From the NCBI RefSeq assembly GCF_013368755.1, contig NC_049561.1, positions 5,208,001-5,272,000 on the forward strand: 64,000 nt of DNA, read 5' to 3'. Under the pieces are notes generated by a model that searched no databases, had not been told where the DNA came from, and saw only the letters and a list, made by a program, of their open reading frames with translations. The translations under genes were made by a program, and so were the position numbers. Of this stretch, positions 11,401 to 22,714 are shown one piece after another. The stretch comes from Talaromyces rugulosus. Taxonomy: Eukaryota > Ascomycota > Eurotiomycetes > Eurotiales > Trichocomaceae. Within the stretch, counting starts at the first letter, position 1. Each line of letters opens with the position of its first letter.

Positions 11401-13759
11401 CTACTCAAACAGCCACGGTGCCGCCAAGCTCATGTCCCCCGCCATTTCCATCCCCGCCGGAAATCCCCATTGGACATCTCCCTGAGTGAGAAAGCTCTGG
11501 ATGGACGGATCGTCCAGTGCGCTCTGGACCAAAAACGCGCTATTGCTGTCGTTGATCTGGCCCGTACCAGCAGCAGCATTCAGCCTCACTTCATGCTCCA
11601 ACGGGCCTTGGTCACCCATTGTTGTCGCTGCTCCTATTGCCGGAGTTGAATTCTGAGGGTGGCCGCCTCCCTGTTCAACAAATTCAAGTAACCCCTTGCG
11701 GATTTCGAGAAAATGAGAGTAAAACCCGGCTGCAGGTAAGTTACCGTCTTGCACCATAGACTGCATAATGTCTGAAGCTGTGTCGACCGCTTCACGATCT
11801 GCATCGCTGCTGGATGTGCCAAAGATACTGGACATCATGAGAATGATAGTAGAGGAGAAGAGGTAGTGCGAGTCAAAGTAGCCAAAGATCGCCATGCCAC
11901 CATCTATCCACAGCTGCGTCAAAAGACTGTTCGAACTGCGTGCCGCATGGATACAGGCGTCTGCAAGAGCCATCGTCGTCGGCGAGGCTGCCGGGGCTCC
12001 TTGTGCCTGGAAACGCGATTTGAAAATATGAAACAATATTGGTCGTGTTGTGAGAATCACGCACTAGGAAGTGTAAGCTCAAAGCAAATAAATAGGACAG
12101 GATGTTTAGAAAGACTTACTTGGTTGAAGCACAAATGCAAAGAAGCCACATTTCTCGCAGCATATTTTTGTGGCTTTCCAGGTGAGATCTGAACGCTTTC
12201 TGGTAGAGTCTCGGCCCAGGACCGTAGACTGCGTAGAATCTTCTGCACGCTCTGCACAAAAGCCTTTGCCTGGCCTGATCGTCCGTAAATATCGCCAATT
12301 ATATCTCCCGTAATTCTTGCAAGCTTTACATGGGCCACCAGATGAGATGGGTCAGAAAACTCCTCTCGCTCGGCCGAGGTCAGGCGATCCATAGATGGTA
12401 AGTCGACATCGATGTCGCTGTCCCGAACAGTGACCGGATGGCCTAGTTTTGAGCTGGTGATACGATCAGTAATATACACACTCCACCAGACCCGAATTCG
12501 ATGTTCCCTCTCCACAGCTGAAACCGGATAACCCTCGGGAAGGTTGTGGTGTAGTCCTAGTGTGAGGCACAGACGGAGTGCCATTCCTGCGTATGTATAG
12601 GCCGTTTTGGTGCGGTTGAGGGCCAAGGAGAAAAGAGACTGTAAATTTGAGATTAGCCGTCATTCACCACTGAATTGAAGGGGCTCCACGAACTATAATC
12701 AAAAGTGCCTCCACGTACAACACTGAGGCCTCCTCGTGGATATCTTGCAGCAGACTCATTGCTTGCACAAAAAACCCCGTGCCAGGGATATCGGATCCTT
12801 TTGTAGAGGGCAGCCGCCGGTTGGCGTACATCTCCCCCATCGAGAAGAGAGCAAATAGTTTGCAAAGAAACACGGGATCATCAGAGGATTGGTTGCGATA
12901 GAGCGCTTCCATTCGATCTAGTGTCGACTTGCGGGCCATCAAATGATAATCATTGCCCAGAAATCGCAACGCTACCTTCAGCAACAGATTTGCATACGCG
13001 CGGTTGGGCAACTGAAAAATCGGGTCAGGCATACGCAGAAAGGATTTATCAATGGTGTACTTGGACCTCGACAGCGCCGCAACAGGGTCGTTCCCCTTCA
13101 GAAACTGTCTCAGTCGCGTGCCGAATGCTGTACATGCCGCCTCGCCAATGTAGATAGGCTGCCGAGAGGCATTGTCGGTAACAAACCATGCCCTGTCTTC
13201 GATCAATGGATTCCGAAGGTCGAAATCTGCATTGGTCGTGACGTTTTCCTGGCTGTCCGACTCTTCAATGTTGGCTTTTTCCTCCAGCGCTTGATCTGGA
13301 GACTCTGTTTTACTTGCTTCTTGCGCCGGCAGACCTCGACCCAGGCGAAATGCTTCGTTCTCTTGTCGCAATTGATTTAGATAGCTGATGAGAAGCAGGT
13401 CAGCATCACTGGTATACCAAGAATCAATCGGAGACAGGCAAGCCTCGAACCTCTCTTGAATCAACACCTTGCGGTCTCTCATCGGATAGCTACACTCGAC
13501 GCTACCTTCGGGTTGCTGTGCGCAATTGCGGCATGGGTTGCCGCCCGAGCACTTGATTTTGTGGGAATGGCATCGCCGACATCTATATCGCTTCTCAGCT
13601 CTTGATCCCGAACAACTATAGGCAATTGCATCTGAGGGACACCCACGCGACCAGGCTTCGGCGAGTCCGCTTGCTCGGCCGCTCGTCCACCTCGTCTGCC
13701 GACAAGTCGTCTGTGATTTGGCCCACTTTGGGAGACATGGTGGCTCTTCTCCGGGACAT
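11401..13759 (-). CDS. Zn2Cys6 transcription factor with fungal TF domain
   Basis: 727-aa regulator from exons 13759-13647, 13582-12694, 12638-12120, 12063-11401 (2184 nt, phases agree). The first intron (64 nt, donor GTGGGT, acceptor GATATAG) joins KRTRRSLVA to CRRCHSHKIKC, giving a full cluster with NPCRNC and ECSYP. The fungal TF domain includes LCLTLGLHHNLP, REHRIRVWWSVYITDR and GHPVTVRDSDIDVDLP. The C-terminal 80 residues are Gln/Asn/acidic-rich. The ATG at 13759 (MSRRRATMSPK) follows a TTG-type in-frame extension. It is divergent from the 5-oxoprolinase gene across 463 bp, so it may control that gene; this is inference from position only. Confidence 0.85.
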
Positions 13760-14222
13760 GATCGTAACTAGCAGAAAACAATGATGGTGATGAGGGTGAA
13801 ACAAGCACGATCCCGACTGTCAAGCAGCAATCAGCGGTGGGGCGGATGTGGATTTTGTGGTTCTGAAGTGAGGAGGCAGCGCCCGGCGACATCTTATCTC
13901 GCCCGAGATACGACCCGGAACCCCGCAGTAATTGCCGGCCAGCAGAGCTCGGCTCAACACCGCCAGAATCCGAGCGTCGCAGGCAAACTCTGGTATTCGT
14001 TGTAATCGGCCGTCGGGAATGTGTGGCTGCGCCGAATACTCTTTAGGGAAGTGCTTGATGGCGAATGATTTGACACATCTTAGTGATAACGATTGCATAT
14101 AAGACGACTACGACCACCCCGCCTTTAATCTGCAGGCATCACGGCGTGGGTTTCTTTCTTTCTTTCTCTACCTTCTTGGAAAGAAAATAATAGACCATAA
14201 TTCATGACAATAATTATTCGCC
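13760..14222. promoter_or_regulatory. Divergent promoter, Zn2Cys6 regulator / 5-oxoprolinase
   Basis: 463 bp shared by two divergent genes. Contains a (TTTC)n pyrimidine tract at about 14151-14168, about 55 bp before the 5-oxoprolinase ATG, typical of strong fungal transcription starts. No ORF of substance. Confidence 0.45.
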
Positions 14223-17200
14223 ATGTCCGCATCCACAGCACGAGGCATCCGAATTGCTATTGACCGGGGCGGCACTTTCTGTGATTTGTAAGACTCTTTT
14301 CCACGCGAACTTGAACCAGGAACATCAAATCTGATAATACTGAATAGTTGGGCCAGCATCCCGGGCCGCGATGAAGATGTCATCTTCAAGCTGCTGTCAA
14401 ACAATCCGGGTGAATACAGCGATGCCCCGATTGAGGGGATCCGGCAGATTCTCGAGATGGCCACAGGAGAGACCATCCCCCGAGGAACGCCGTTAGATAT
14501 CACCCCTGTGGAGTCCATCAGGATGGGAACCACTGTTGCCACAAAGTACGTTATCCGATCCTAAATTAGAATGACCTTTCTTTTGCTAATAGCTCGACAG
14601 CGCCTTGCTAGAACGAAAAGGCGAGCGAGTAGCCCTCGTCATCACAAAAGGCTTCAAAGACCTGTTGATTATTGGTAATCAAGCACGACCCAGTATTTTC
14701 GATCTCTCCGTCTCCAAACTCGACTCTCTGTATGAAAAGGTCATTGAGGTCGACGAGCGAGTCACTATGGAAGGATTCGCTGAAGATCCGGATCCCCAAC
14801 CAGTGGATATCAAATCGGACCCTAGCTTAGTCCACGGTCTTACAGGAGAGGCCGTTCGAATTTTAAAAGAGCCAGATTTGGAAAAGATCCAACAAGACCT
14901 TCAAGCTCTATGGGACGAGGGCTACCGCACACTGGCTGTTGCCTTTATGCACTCCTTTGCATTCCCCAAACACGAAGCCGCCGTTGCATCCATTGCTCGC
15001 CAAATTGGTTTCAAAACATCAGTTTCGTCTGAACTACAGCCCATGATCAAGATTGTCCCCAGAGCACAATCAGCGACAGCCGACGCTTATTTATCTCCCG
15101 TTATCACACAATATATCGATGGTTTCAGGTCCGGATTCAAGGGCCGTCTCGAAGACCACAATGCCAAGAAGTTTCTTCTCTGCCAATCGGATGGTGGCCT
15201 TACATCCTTGTCGAGGTTCACTGGTCTCCGGGCTATTCTTTCGGGACCTGCAGCCGGAGTTATTGGCTGCGCAAAAACATGTTACGATGAGGAAGAAGGC
15301 ACGCCTGTGCTTGGCTTCGATATGGGAGGTACGAGCACAGATGTGTCTCGGTATAGCGGCGCTTTCGAGCATGTTTTTGAAACAACCGTATCTCAAGTCG
15401 CTGTTCAGAGTCCGCAACTGGACGTACAGACTGTTGCCGCTGGCGGAGGCTCCATGCTGTTCTGGAGGAATGGCTTGTTTGTTGCAGGGCCGGAATCTGC
15501 TGGAGCATACCCAGGTCCGGCCTGTTACGGTAAAGGAGGACCACTCACTATCACAGACGCAAACTTTTATCTGGGCCGCATTCTTCCAGACTACTTTGCT
15601 CGTCCTCTTGATTTCGATGTTGTGAAGAAGAAATTCCTAGAGTTGACCGAGGTTGTCAACACTGAGAAGAAGGGATCTGAAAAACTCACTCCTGAGGAGG
15701 TTGCTATGGGTTTTCTCCTCGTAGCCAACGCCTCCATGACCCGGCCCATTCGTGCACTCAGCGAGGGCCGAGGCTTTGAAACTGCATCTCATAACTTGGC
15801 CTGCTTCGGCGGTGCAGGTGGACAGCATGCTACAGCTATGGCACGCGACCTCGGAATTAAGCGTGTTTTGATCCATCGATTTTCAAGTATCTTGTCTGCG
15901 TATGGAATGGCGCTGGCCGATGTGGTAGTCGAACTTCAAGAACCCGAGTCAGAAGCGTACAACAAAGAGTCTGTCTCTCGTATTGAAAAGCGCGCCGATT
16001 CGCTACGACAGCGTGCTACCCAGCAACTAATCAAAGAGGGCTTCACGACAGAAAGAATCCAGCACGAGGTCTTCCTCAACATGCGCTACCGCGGAAGTGA
16101 TACTTCCCTCATGATACCCGAGTCCGACGCCTCCGACTTTGGTGAGGGATTCATCGCTCGGCATAAGCGAGAGTTTGGCTTCACTCAGCCACGCGACATT
16201 TTGGTTGACGACGTGCGTGTCCGCTCCATTGGGCAAGCCATGGAGATGAAGGCAAGCAGCCCATTCAAGCAGCTAGCAGGGATTGATCGCACAAAGCCGC
16301 AATCTAGCTCGGACTTGAAGCCTGCGCTTATCCGCAAGGTCTACTTTGAGAAGGAAGGCTGGGTTGATGCTCGTATTTTCCATCTGAAGGATGTTCCCAA
16401 GGAAAGCATTATCCTAGGACCAGCTATGATCATCGATGCCACCCAAACCATTGTCGTCGACCCTGCTAGCGAAGCTACTGTTTTGGATGAGCACGTTGCC
16501 ATCGAATTGCTTGATGCCGAAGTGAAAAAGGTTTCTGCTTATGAAGTCGACCCCATCCAGTTATCCGTCTTCAGTCACCGATTCATGAGTGTCGCAGAGC
16601 AGATGGGAGAGACTCTTCGCAAGACCTCCATCTCTACGAATATCAAGGAGCGTCTTGACTACAGCTGCGCCATCTTTTCCTCGGATGGTCGCCTTGTAGC
16701 CAATGCTCCCCATATCCCAGCTCACTTGGGATCAATGTCTTACGCCATTGCCTACCAAGCCAAGCGATACGCCAAGGGAGAGCTCAAGCCTGGAGATGTG
16801 GTCTTGTCCAACCACCCCGTTGCCGGTGGTACTCATCTTCCCGATTTAACCGTAACGACACCAGTCTTTGACGAAAACGACCCCACAAAGATTCTATTTT
16901 TTGTGGCCAACCGAGGCCATCATGCTGATATTGGTGGTATTGCAGCTGGCAGCATGCCGCCAAACTCAACTGAACTATGGCAGGAAGGTGCCGCAATTGA
17001 GTCCTTCAAGATGGTCAAGGAGGGTGTCTTCGACGAAGAGGGTGTTGTTCATCACCTGTATGAGGTTCCTGCAAGCTATCCCGGCTGCAGCGGCACGCGG
17101 ACACTGAACGACAACATCTCTGATCTCAAAGCTGGTATCGCCTCTAATAACAAAGGTATTCACTTGATTCAGGGCCTTGTTCGGGAATACAGCTGGCCCG

Positions 17201-18228
17201 TTGTCGAGTTTTATATGCTTTCGGTACAGAAAAATGCTGAAGAAACTGTTCGTGGACTGCTCAAGGAGTTCAGTCATCGCTTCCAAGGCCAACCTCTCGA
17301 AGCTGTGGACTACATGGACGACGGAACACCGCTGGCACTGAAGATCACTATCAACCCTGAAGACGGTTCTGCAAAGTTCGACTTTGCAGGCACTGGTCCT
17401 GAAGCACTCAACAACTTGAACAGTCCGCCAGCTGTCATGTACAGCGGTATCATGTACTGTCTCCGATCGATGATTTCCTCAGACATCCCTCTTAACCAAG
17501 GTTGCTTGAACCCTATTCAGGTTGAGTGCCCGCCCAACTCGATTTTGTCTCCTAGTATCAAAGCTGCAACAGTCGGCTCCAATGTTGAGACCGCACAGCG
17601 CATCATTGATGTCATCCTCAAAGCCTTCCGTGTCAGTGCTGCTAGCCAAGGTACATGTAACAATCTCACCTTTGGCTATGGTGGCAAAGATCCCGAAACC
17701 GGTGCCATCACAAAGGGATTTGGGTACTACGAGACTATCGCAGGTGGCGCAGGTGCAGGTTCCAACTGGGAGGGCCAGTCTGGTGTGCACACTGGCAGTA
17801 CTAACACCCGAATGACCGACCCGGAGACATTCGAGAAACGCTACCCGGTCATCTTGCGTGAATTTTCTATCCGGAAGGACAGCGGTGGCGCCGGTAGGAG
17901 CCGTGGTGGTGACGGCTGCATTCGTGATATTGAGTTGCGTCGTCCACTCCAAGTTAGCATTCTTTCTGAGAGACGTGTTGTCGCTCCCTATGGAATGGCT
18001 GGCGGAGAAGATGGCAAGCGAGGCGTCAACTTGTGGATTCGGAAAGACCCAACTGATGGAAGCGAGAGGGTTATTTCGGTGGGAGGCAAATCTTCCATGG
18101 CAATGAATACAGGAGATCGTATTGTGATACAAACTCCTGGTGGTGGCGGATACGGTACTCCTGAGAATAAGAAGAAACAGGTTGAACTGCTAGGGGAGTT
18201 TGAAGTGAGGAAGATGAATTTTCACTAA
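14223..18228 (+). CDS. 5-oxoprolinase (ATP-hydrolysing)
   Basis: 1296-aa enzyme (human OPLAH is about 1288 aa) that hydrolyses 5-oxo-L-proline to L-glutamate with ATP in the gamma-glutamyl cycle of glutathione turnover; cytosolic. Exons 14223-14287, 14348-14545, 14601-18228 total 3891 nt. HyuA-type N-terminal half: [38 protein letters not shown] (assembled across intron 2), and [14 protein letters not shown] for nucleotide binding. HyuB-type C-terminal half: [49 protein letters not shown] and a terminal GGGGYG. All landmark motifs are intact. Its start overlaps no other gene; the divergent regulator is its only close partner. Confidence 0.96.
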
Positions 18229-18717
18229 TTGTTTGTTTTATGACTATACCAGAATTGTATATAACGAATTTCGAATGTTCGCAAATTTTAGATCCATTAT
18301 GTTGTTACGCTAGTTCCAAATTTCACTTTTAAATGTTCTGGTTTTTTTCCAAATCGGGTAGTAATGCACTCTTTTTCTCGATCTCTAACAGGTGGATACA
18401 ATTTCTCCGTCTCCCTAAACAAGACAACCCAGACTCTTACACCGTCTCCAAAGCTATAAAAGCTTAAAGTGTGATTATTGGTCTCCTATCTATTTCAATT
18501 CGTTGATTTTATTGTGCCAACCCACTTTTCTCCTAGCTTGTCAAGCTCCAGTTTCCCCGCGATGTTTTCTCCAGATAAGTAAGGCTACCGGGTAAACATT
18601 CACATTGGAAAATTTCCGGATATATTGCAGGGGCTACAATGTGGAATGTCCTATAAATTGCTATACATACCTCATATCTTTCCTATCACCAACATTGCAG
18701 TTGACAGAAATAGAAAA
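18229..18717. promoter_or_regulatory. Intergenic/promoter region of pectin methylesterase
   Basis: 489 bp. A TATA-like CTATAAATTGC lies about 70 bp before the methylesterase ATG at 18718. No separate gene. Confidence 0.4.
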
Positions 18718-19978
18718 ATGAAGTTACTACTCCCAGCCTTCCTGCCACTACTAGGCATTACCAGTGGACTTGTCTCTGCAGTCCCAGTCGGTGACTCACA
18801 AAAGGAATTTTCGCGAATTTCCTGCCAAAAAGGCGACATTGATTCCTGTCCGTCAAATACAATTGTCGTCTCCAGCAATCCTTCGCATAGAAACTCCACA
18901 CACTTCTCCTCTATCCAGTCCGCCATTCTTTCGCTTCCGCATGATAATTCATCAGCGACAATTCTCATTCGTGCCGGAAATTATACCGAGCAACTCAACG
19001 TGACTCGCCCTGGGCCGCTCACCTTGCTAGGTGAAACTTCGAGTCCTCTCGACGAAACCAAGAATGAGGTGAATGTGTTTTGGAGCGCGGCAAATAACAA
19101 TACCTATCTTGATAACGCGTTCACGAGTGTCCTGACTGTGGCGCCGACGCAAAATGCTTCTTTGACAGGGGCTGGTACGACCGGGTGGCCAGTTCCAGCA
19201 GATACGCCTTTTGGAAATACCGATTTCAGGGTTTATAATATTGATTTCCGCAATATCTTTTCCGAGTATTCTGCAGGGCCGGCTCTGGCAGTAAGCGTCA
19301 GTTATGCAAATTCGGGGTTCTATTACTCGGGTTTTTACTCCTATCAGGATACGGTACTTAACCCTTTGGCTTTCTATCATATTATGAAATCTAACAGTGT
19401 CATGCTAGGTATATGTAGGAAAGCTCGGTAACTCATACTTTTATTCATCCATCGTTGCCGGCCAGACGGATTTCTTGTACGGTTTCGGCACAGCCTGGTT
19501 CCAGTCTAGCCATCTACAGCTACGCTCTTGCGGTGGCGGAGTCACTGCCTGGAAAGGGACCAATACAACATATGTGAATAAATTTGGTGTATACATTGTT
19601 GACTCCGACATTAAAGCCGCAAACTCGTCCATTGTATCTTCCATTGAAGGGAAGTGCGCGCTGGGTAGGCCGTGGAACTCTCAACATCGCTCTATATTTG
19701 CTCGTACATACGAGGATGCAAGTATTATAAGCAGTGGATACATCGACTGGATTGTTGATGGGGTCGGACGCTATGAAGATGGGATCACGCTGCAGGCTGA
19801 ATTTGACACATTTGGGCCTGGGTGGAATAAGTCAGGTAGAGCGGCTGGTGATGTCGATACGATCATGACCAAGACTCAGTGGGGGGATTATGATGCGCCA
19901 GAGAAGGTGTTTCAATACGGTTATGAGGATGGGAGGTTTGGAAATACAGGATGGATTGATCACAAGCCTTGGCTTTAG
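18718..19978 (+). CDS. Pectin methylesterase (CE8), secreted
   Basis: 401-aa secreted pectinesterase from exons 18718-19353 and 19409-19978. The N-terminus is a signal peptide (LLLPAFLPLLGITSGLVSA) and there are many N-x-S/T sites. Family landmarks: SYQDT with the first catalytic Asp (Asp211), QTDFLYGFG with the second (Asp233; family consensus GxVDFIFG), and LGRPW with the substrate Arg (Arg299). It de-methylesterifies homogalacturonan in plant cell walls, releasing methanol and preparing pectin for lyases and polygalacturonases. The ATG at 18718 rather than any upstream in-frame codon gives the signal peptide. It is convergent with the flavoprotein gene at only 106 bp. Confidence 0.94.
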
Positions 19979-20084
19979 ACATTACTTTTTTTTTTTTTTC
20001 AGGTTCTATTGATGGATTTTATTCCTCTATTTTTTTTTAAAAAAAAAAGCAACAGTTTGACCTGCTCTCGCTAAGTAGTTTCCA
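19979..20084. terminator. Convergent 3' region with T-run/A-run
   Basis: 106 bp between two convergent stop codons. Contains a long T run at about 19985-19999 and a T9-A10 type palindromic tract near 20030-20048, suited to transcript ending on both strands. Confidence 0.35.
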
Positions 20085-21659
20085 CTATAACCTAGACTGC
20101 CCACGACTTATCGAAGCAGCCGCGGCTTTTCCTGCTCTCCTACCGAAAACAGCCCCGGAGGTCAATCCACTACCACCTGGATAATTACCGTAAAACAACC
20201 CTCCCAGCATCTCACCAACACTGTACAAACCTGGGATTTCCGCACTTGAAGCAGACGAGACAACTGCCGCTGTTTCCGGATTCACAGCCAGTCCACCAAA
20301 CGTGAATGTGATCCCGCCGGTGACCTTGACAGCGAGGAAAGGTCCCTTGTCAATCGGTAGTGCCCAGTTTGACTTTGGAAGAGCCAACTTTGTTGAAGAT
20401 GATTCCGTGGAAACACCATCTTTGATTGCCGGGTCCCATTTGGCGCGAGGGTTTTCTTTGCGATGCTCGTACACGGCATGGTTGTATTCTTTCAGCGTCT
20501 TGACGAATTGGTCTTTGTTTTTGAGACCTTCTGCCGTGCATTTCTCGGCAAGTTCTTCAATTGTGTTGCCATATATCTTTTTCACAATCCCATCTCTGTA
20601 TTCCTCGCTCCTTAGCCAGGATATCATGTTGGAATCCCACACTTGGAATGCGGTGCCCTCCGGCTGCTGCAGGATCGCTCTTCCGAATATAGCATATGTA
20701 TAGTTTCTGAAATCGATTCCTTCATCTACAAACCTTTCTCCCTTGGTGTTTATCATCACTCCCAGGGGATAACCGGACTTTGTAAATTCGTTGGAAATCT
20801 CTCGGTTCCCTGTATTAGGATCTGCATTTGCATCCCAGCAAGTAGCATGGCAACCGGACCAATTTCCTGCTTGTTTGGCAGCAACATCCCGAATAGCCAT
20901 CTCGAGGCAGTCTCCAGTATTGAAAGGAGTTCCACGGACGTAGGCCAAGTCCCATCCAGGGCCAAGGTATTGAGTTCTCATTCGGGCGTTAGACTCAAAC
21001 CCGCCAGCTGCCAGGATCACCGCTTTTGCGCGGATCTCTTTTGGTTGGCCGTTATGAATGACTGTGACTCCAGTGATAGCTCCAGTTTGTGGATTGGTGT
21101 GCAATTCCTTTGCAGCGGTTTGGTAAAAGGTGTCCACTCCGTACTGTTGAGCGGCTCTTTTGTGGTCTTCAATCAGGCCTTTCCCTCCGTCTTCAGTCTT
21201 CAATGCAAGACCGCCCCAGAACTTGTGTCGACCATCGACCAGGAATGCTTGCCGGTTGAAGCTCAATTGAAACCGTACGCCAACAACATCTTTGAGCCAT
21301 TGAATAGCTTCCCGCGAGTCTCCAATAAGGATCTTACTCAATTGCGGATCAGACCGTCCCGCACAGATCCGCTGAATGTCCTTCTCAAAGTCCGTGGTTC
21401 TGTAGGGTGGGAGATCAGTGGTTTTTGCCAGATTTTGGTCCACGTTGTTGACGAGAGGAAGAAGGTCGTTCAACCCCGTATGCGCAGTGCGCATTGCGCC
21501 AGCTGTGAAATACGAGTTTCCGCCTGACCATGACTCTGGGCATTTGTCGATGAGGATTATGCGCGATGATGGAGAGGATTGGGCGGCAGATATGGCAGCA
21601 GAAAAGCCGGCGTGTCCGCTTCCAATTACTAGAATATCGACCTGAGATGGAAGTGACAT
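20085..21659 (-). CDS. FAD-dependent dehydrogenase, tricarballylate dehydrogenase (TcuA)-like
   Basis: Single-exon 524-aa flavoprotein of the fumarate reductase/succinate dehydrogenase FAD-binding family (PF00890). The Rossmann fold is DILVIGSGHAGFSAA, and CPESWSGGNSYFTAGAMR is the substrate/FAD loop typical of TcuA and related dehydrogenases. AKAVILAAGGFESN and a C-terminal GLYSVGEMLGG...GGSGLTSGAVFGRRA complete FAD binding. No signal peptide, no heme or iron-sulfur motifs. In bacteria TcuA oxidises tricarballylate to cis-aconitate; whether this fungal enzyme does the same, or acts on another dicarboxylate or steroid-like substrate, is not shown. No citrate-type transporter is next to it. 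Confidence 0.82.
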   Translation of the reverse strand: MSLPSQVDILVIGSGHAGFSAAISAAQSSPSSRIILIDKCPESWSGGNSYFTAGAMRTAHTGLNDLLPLVNNVDQNLAKTTDLPPYRTTDFEKDIQRICAGRSDPQLSKILIGDSREAIQWLKDVVGVRFQLSFNRQAFLVDGRHKFWGGLALKTEDGGKGLIEDHKRAAQQYGVDTFYQTAAKELHTNPQTGAITGVTVIHNGQPKEIRAKAVILAAGGFESNARMRTQYLGPGWDLAYVRGTPFNTGDCLEMAIRDVAAKQAGNWSGCHATCWDANADPNTGNREISNEFTKSGYPLGVMINTKGERFVDEGIDFRNYTYAIFGRAILQQPEGTAFQVWDSNMISWLRSEEYRDGIVKKIYGNTIEELAEKCTAEGLKNKDQFVKTLKEYNHAVYEHRKENPRAKWDPAIKDGVSTESSSTKLALPKSNWALPIDKGPFLAVKVTGGITFTFGGLAVNPETAAVVSSASSAEIPGLYSVGEMLGGLFYGNYPGGSGLTSGAVFGRRAGKAAAASISRGQSRL

Positions 21660-22714
21660 CTTGGGTGCAATGCTTCTGTTGGTGGATATTTTCGTTGCAC
21701 CTTTATCAAATTACAAAACACAGCTTTAGAAAACAAAACAGCTTGGAGGAGGATGCTTTATTCGAAAATACAAGTATGAATTGTTGATCTTTATACTCCA
21801 AAGTTGTGTGGAGTTGGCACGCACCAGTCGTTGGGGGGTCGGAGAGTTAAGCTCCGTCGGGCTTTGACATTCCGATTCGAATTGCACCCAAAAGAGTAAA
21901 GTGTAAGCGTCGAAGATCTGGGGAAACTAACGGTTGATTGAAATAACATTAGAGCCACTGATTCGACATTCAGGTGTTCTTATTATTCTGTATTGATTCC
22001 ATGTCGCCATGCCGATTAACCGCTTTACCACCCCCACGCGCGATAACATTTGAAGAATGCGAATTTGAAAAGACTGAATGGTGGTTTTTTTGGACAGGTC
22101 AACTACATATAATTAATAGGTGGCTCACATATCAATTGATCTAATAGCATAATAAATACCACCCTCTCCAGATACCTAAAAGATCCATCCCACTCAAATG
22201 AAATCGAATATGATGTGTTGCGTGGGATGCAGTCGGCAAACTGCGGAGAAATTGTTGGACCCCCACACGACACCTACATGAATGTTATGCTTTTTATAAG
22301 TCACCGAGTCCAAAATGTTCGCTGAGATTCTGGCTGTTAAATATATCAGTATGGTAGAAGCTAAAGTTGTTGCTTTCATCTGATTTTCTTGTTTCTAATG
22401 GCGTGGTACTAACACAAAGCAGCAAGACTGACTGTTTACATCGATTCATCAGTCCGAGTGCCTCGCTTGGGCCTAGATACGATAAGAAATAGCTAAAAGA
22501 TAGCTGCAACCTAGAGTCTTGGCTCATGCGACCCAAGGCCCACTTACTGTTCCCTTGCAGATGCTACGCCGATTGATGGGAATGCGGAGTATTTATTTTG
22601 GCATGCCTGGTCAGCTTAGGCTCATGCTTATCATTACATGGCCCTCGACGAACTTGTCTGCTCTCAATACAGGGCATCTAGACAACAGCTGCAATAGCTT
22701 CATCTGAGCAAAAA
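21660..22714. other. Intergenic region, flavoprotein / hexosaminidase divergent promoters
   Basis: 1055 bp between two divergent starts; AT-rich, with one small ORF of secretory appearance on the minus strand at 22194-22379 (listed separately). Confidence 0.35.
22194..22379 (-). CDS. Possible 61-aa secreted peptide, unrecognised
   Basis: ATG at 22379 opens a 61-residue frame whose first 20 residues (MKATTLASTILIYLTARISA) look like a signal peptide, followed by a 41-residue tail with one Cys. No family recognised, no TATA signal judged convincing, and ORFs this short occur by chance. Could also be exon 1 of a longer spliced gene. Reported only as a weak candidate. Confidence 0.2.
   Translation of the reverse strand: MKATTLASTILIYLTARISANILDSVTYKKHNIHVGVVWGSNNFSAVCRLHPTQHIIFDFI

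Noticed and set aside
13617..13647. 31-nt intron in the 13759 regulator
   Set aside because: Too short for a fungal intron; the 64-nt alternative ending GATATAG restores the standard LVACRRC zinc cluster.
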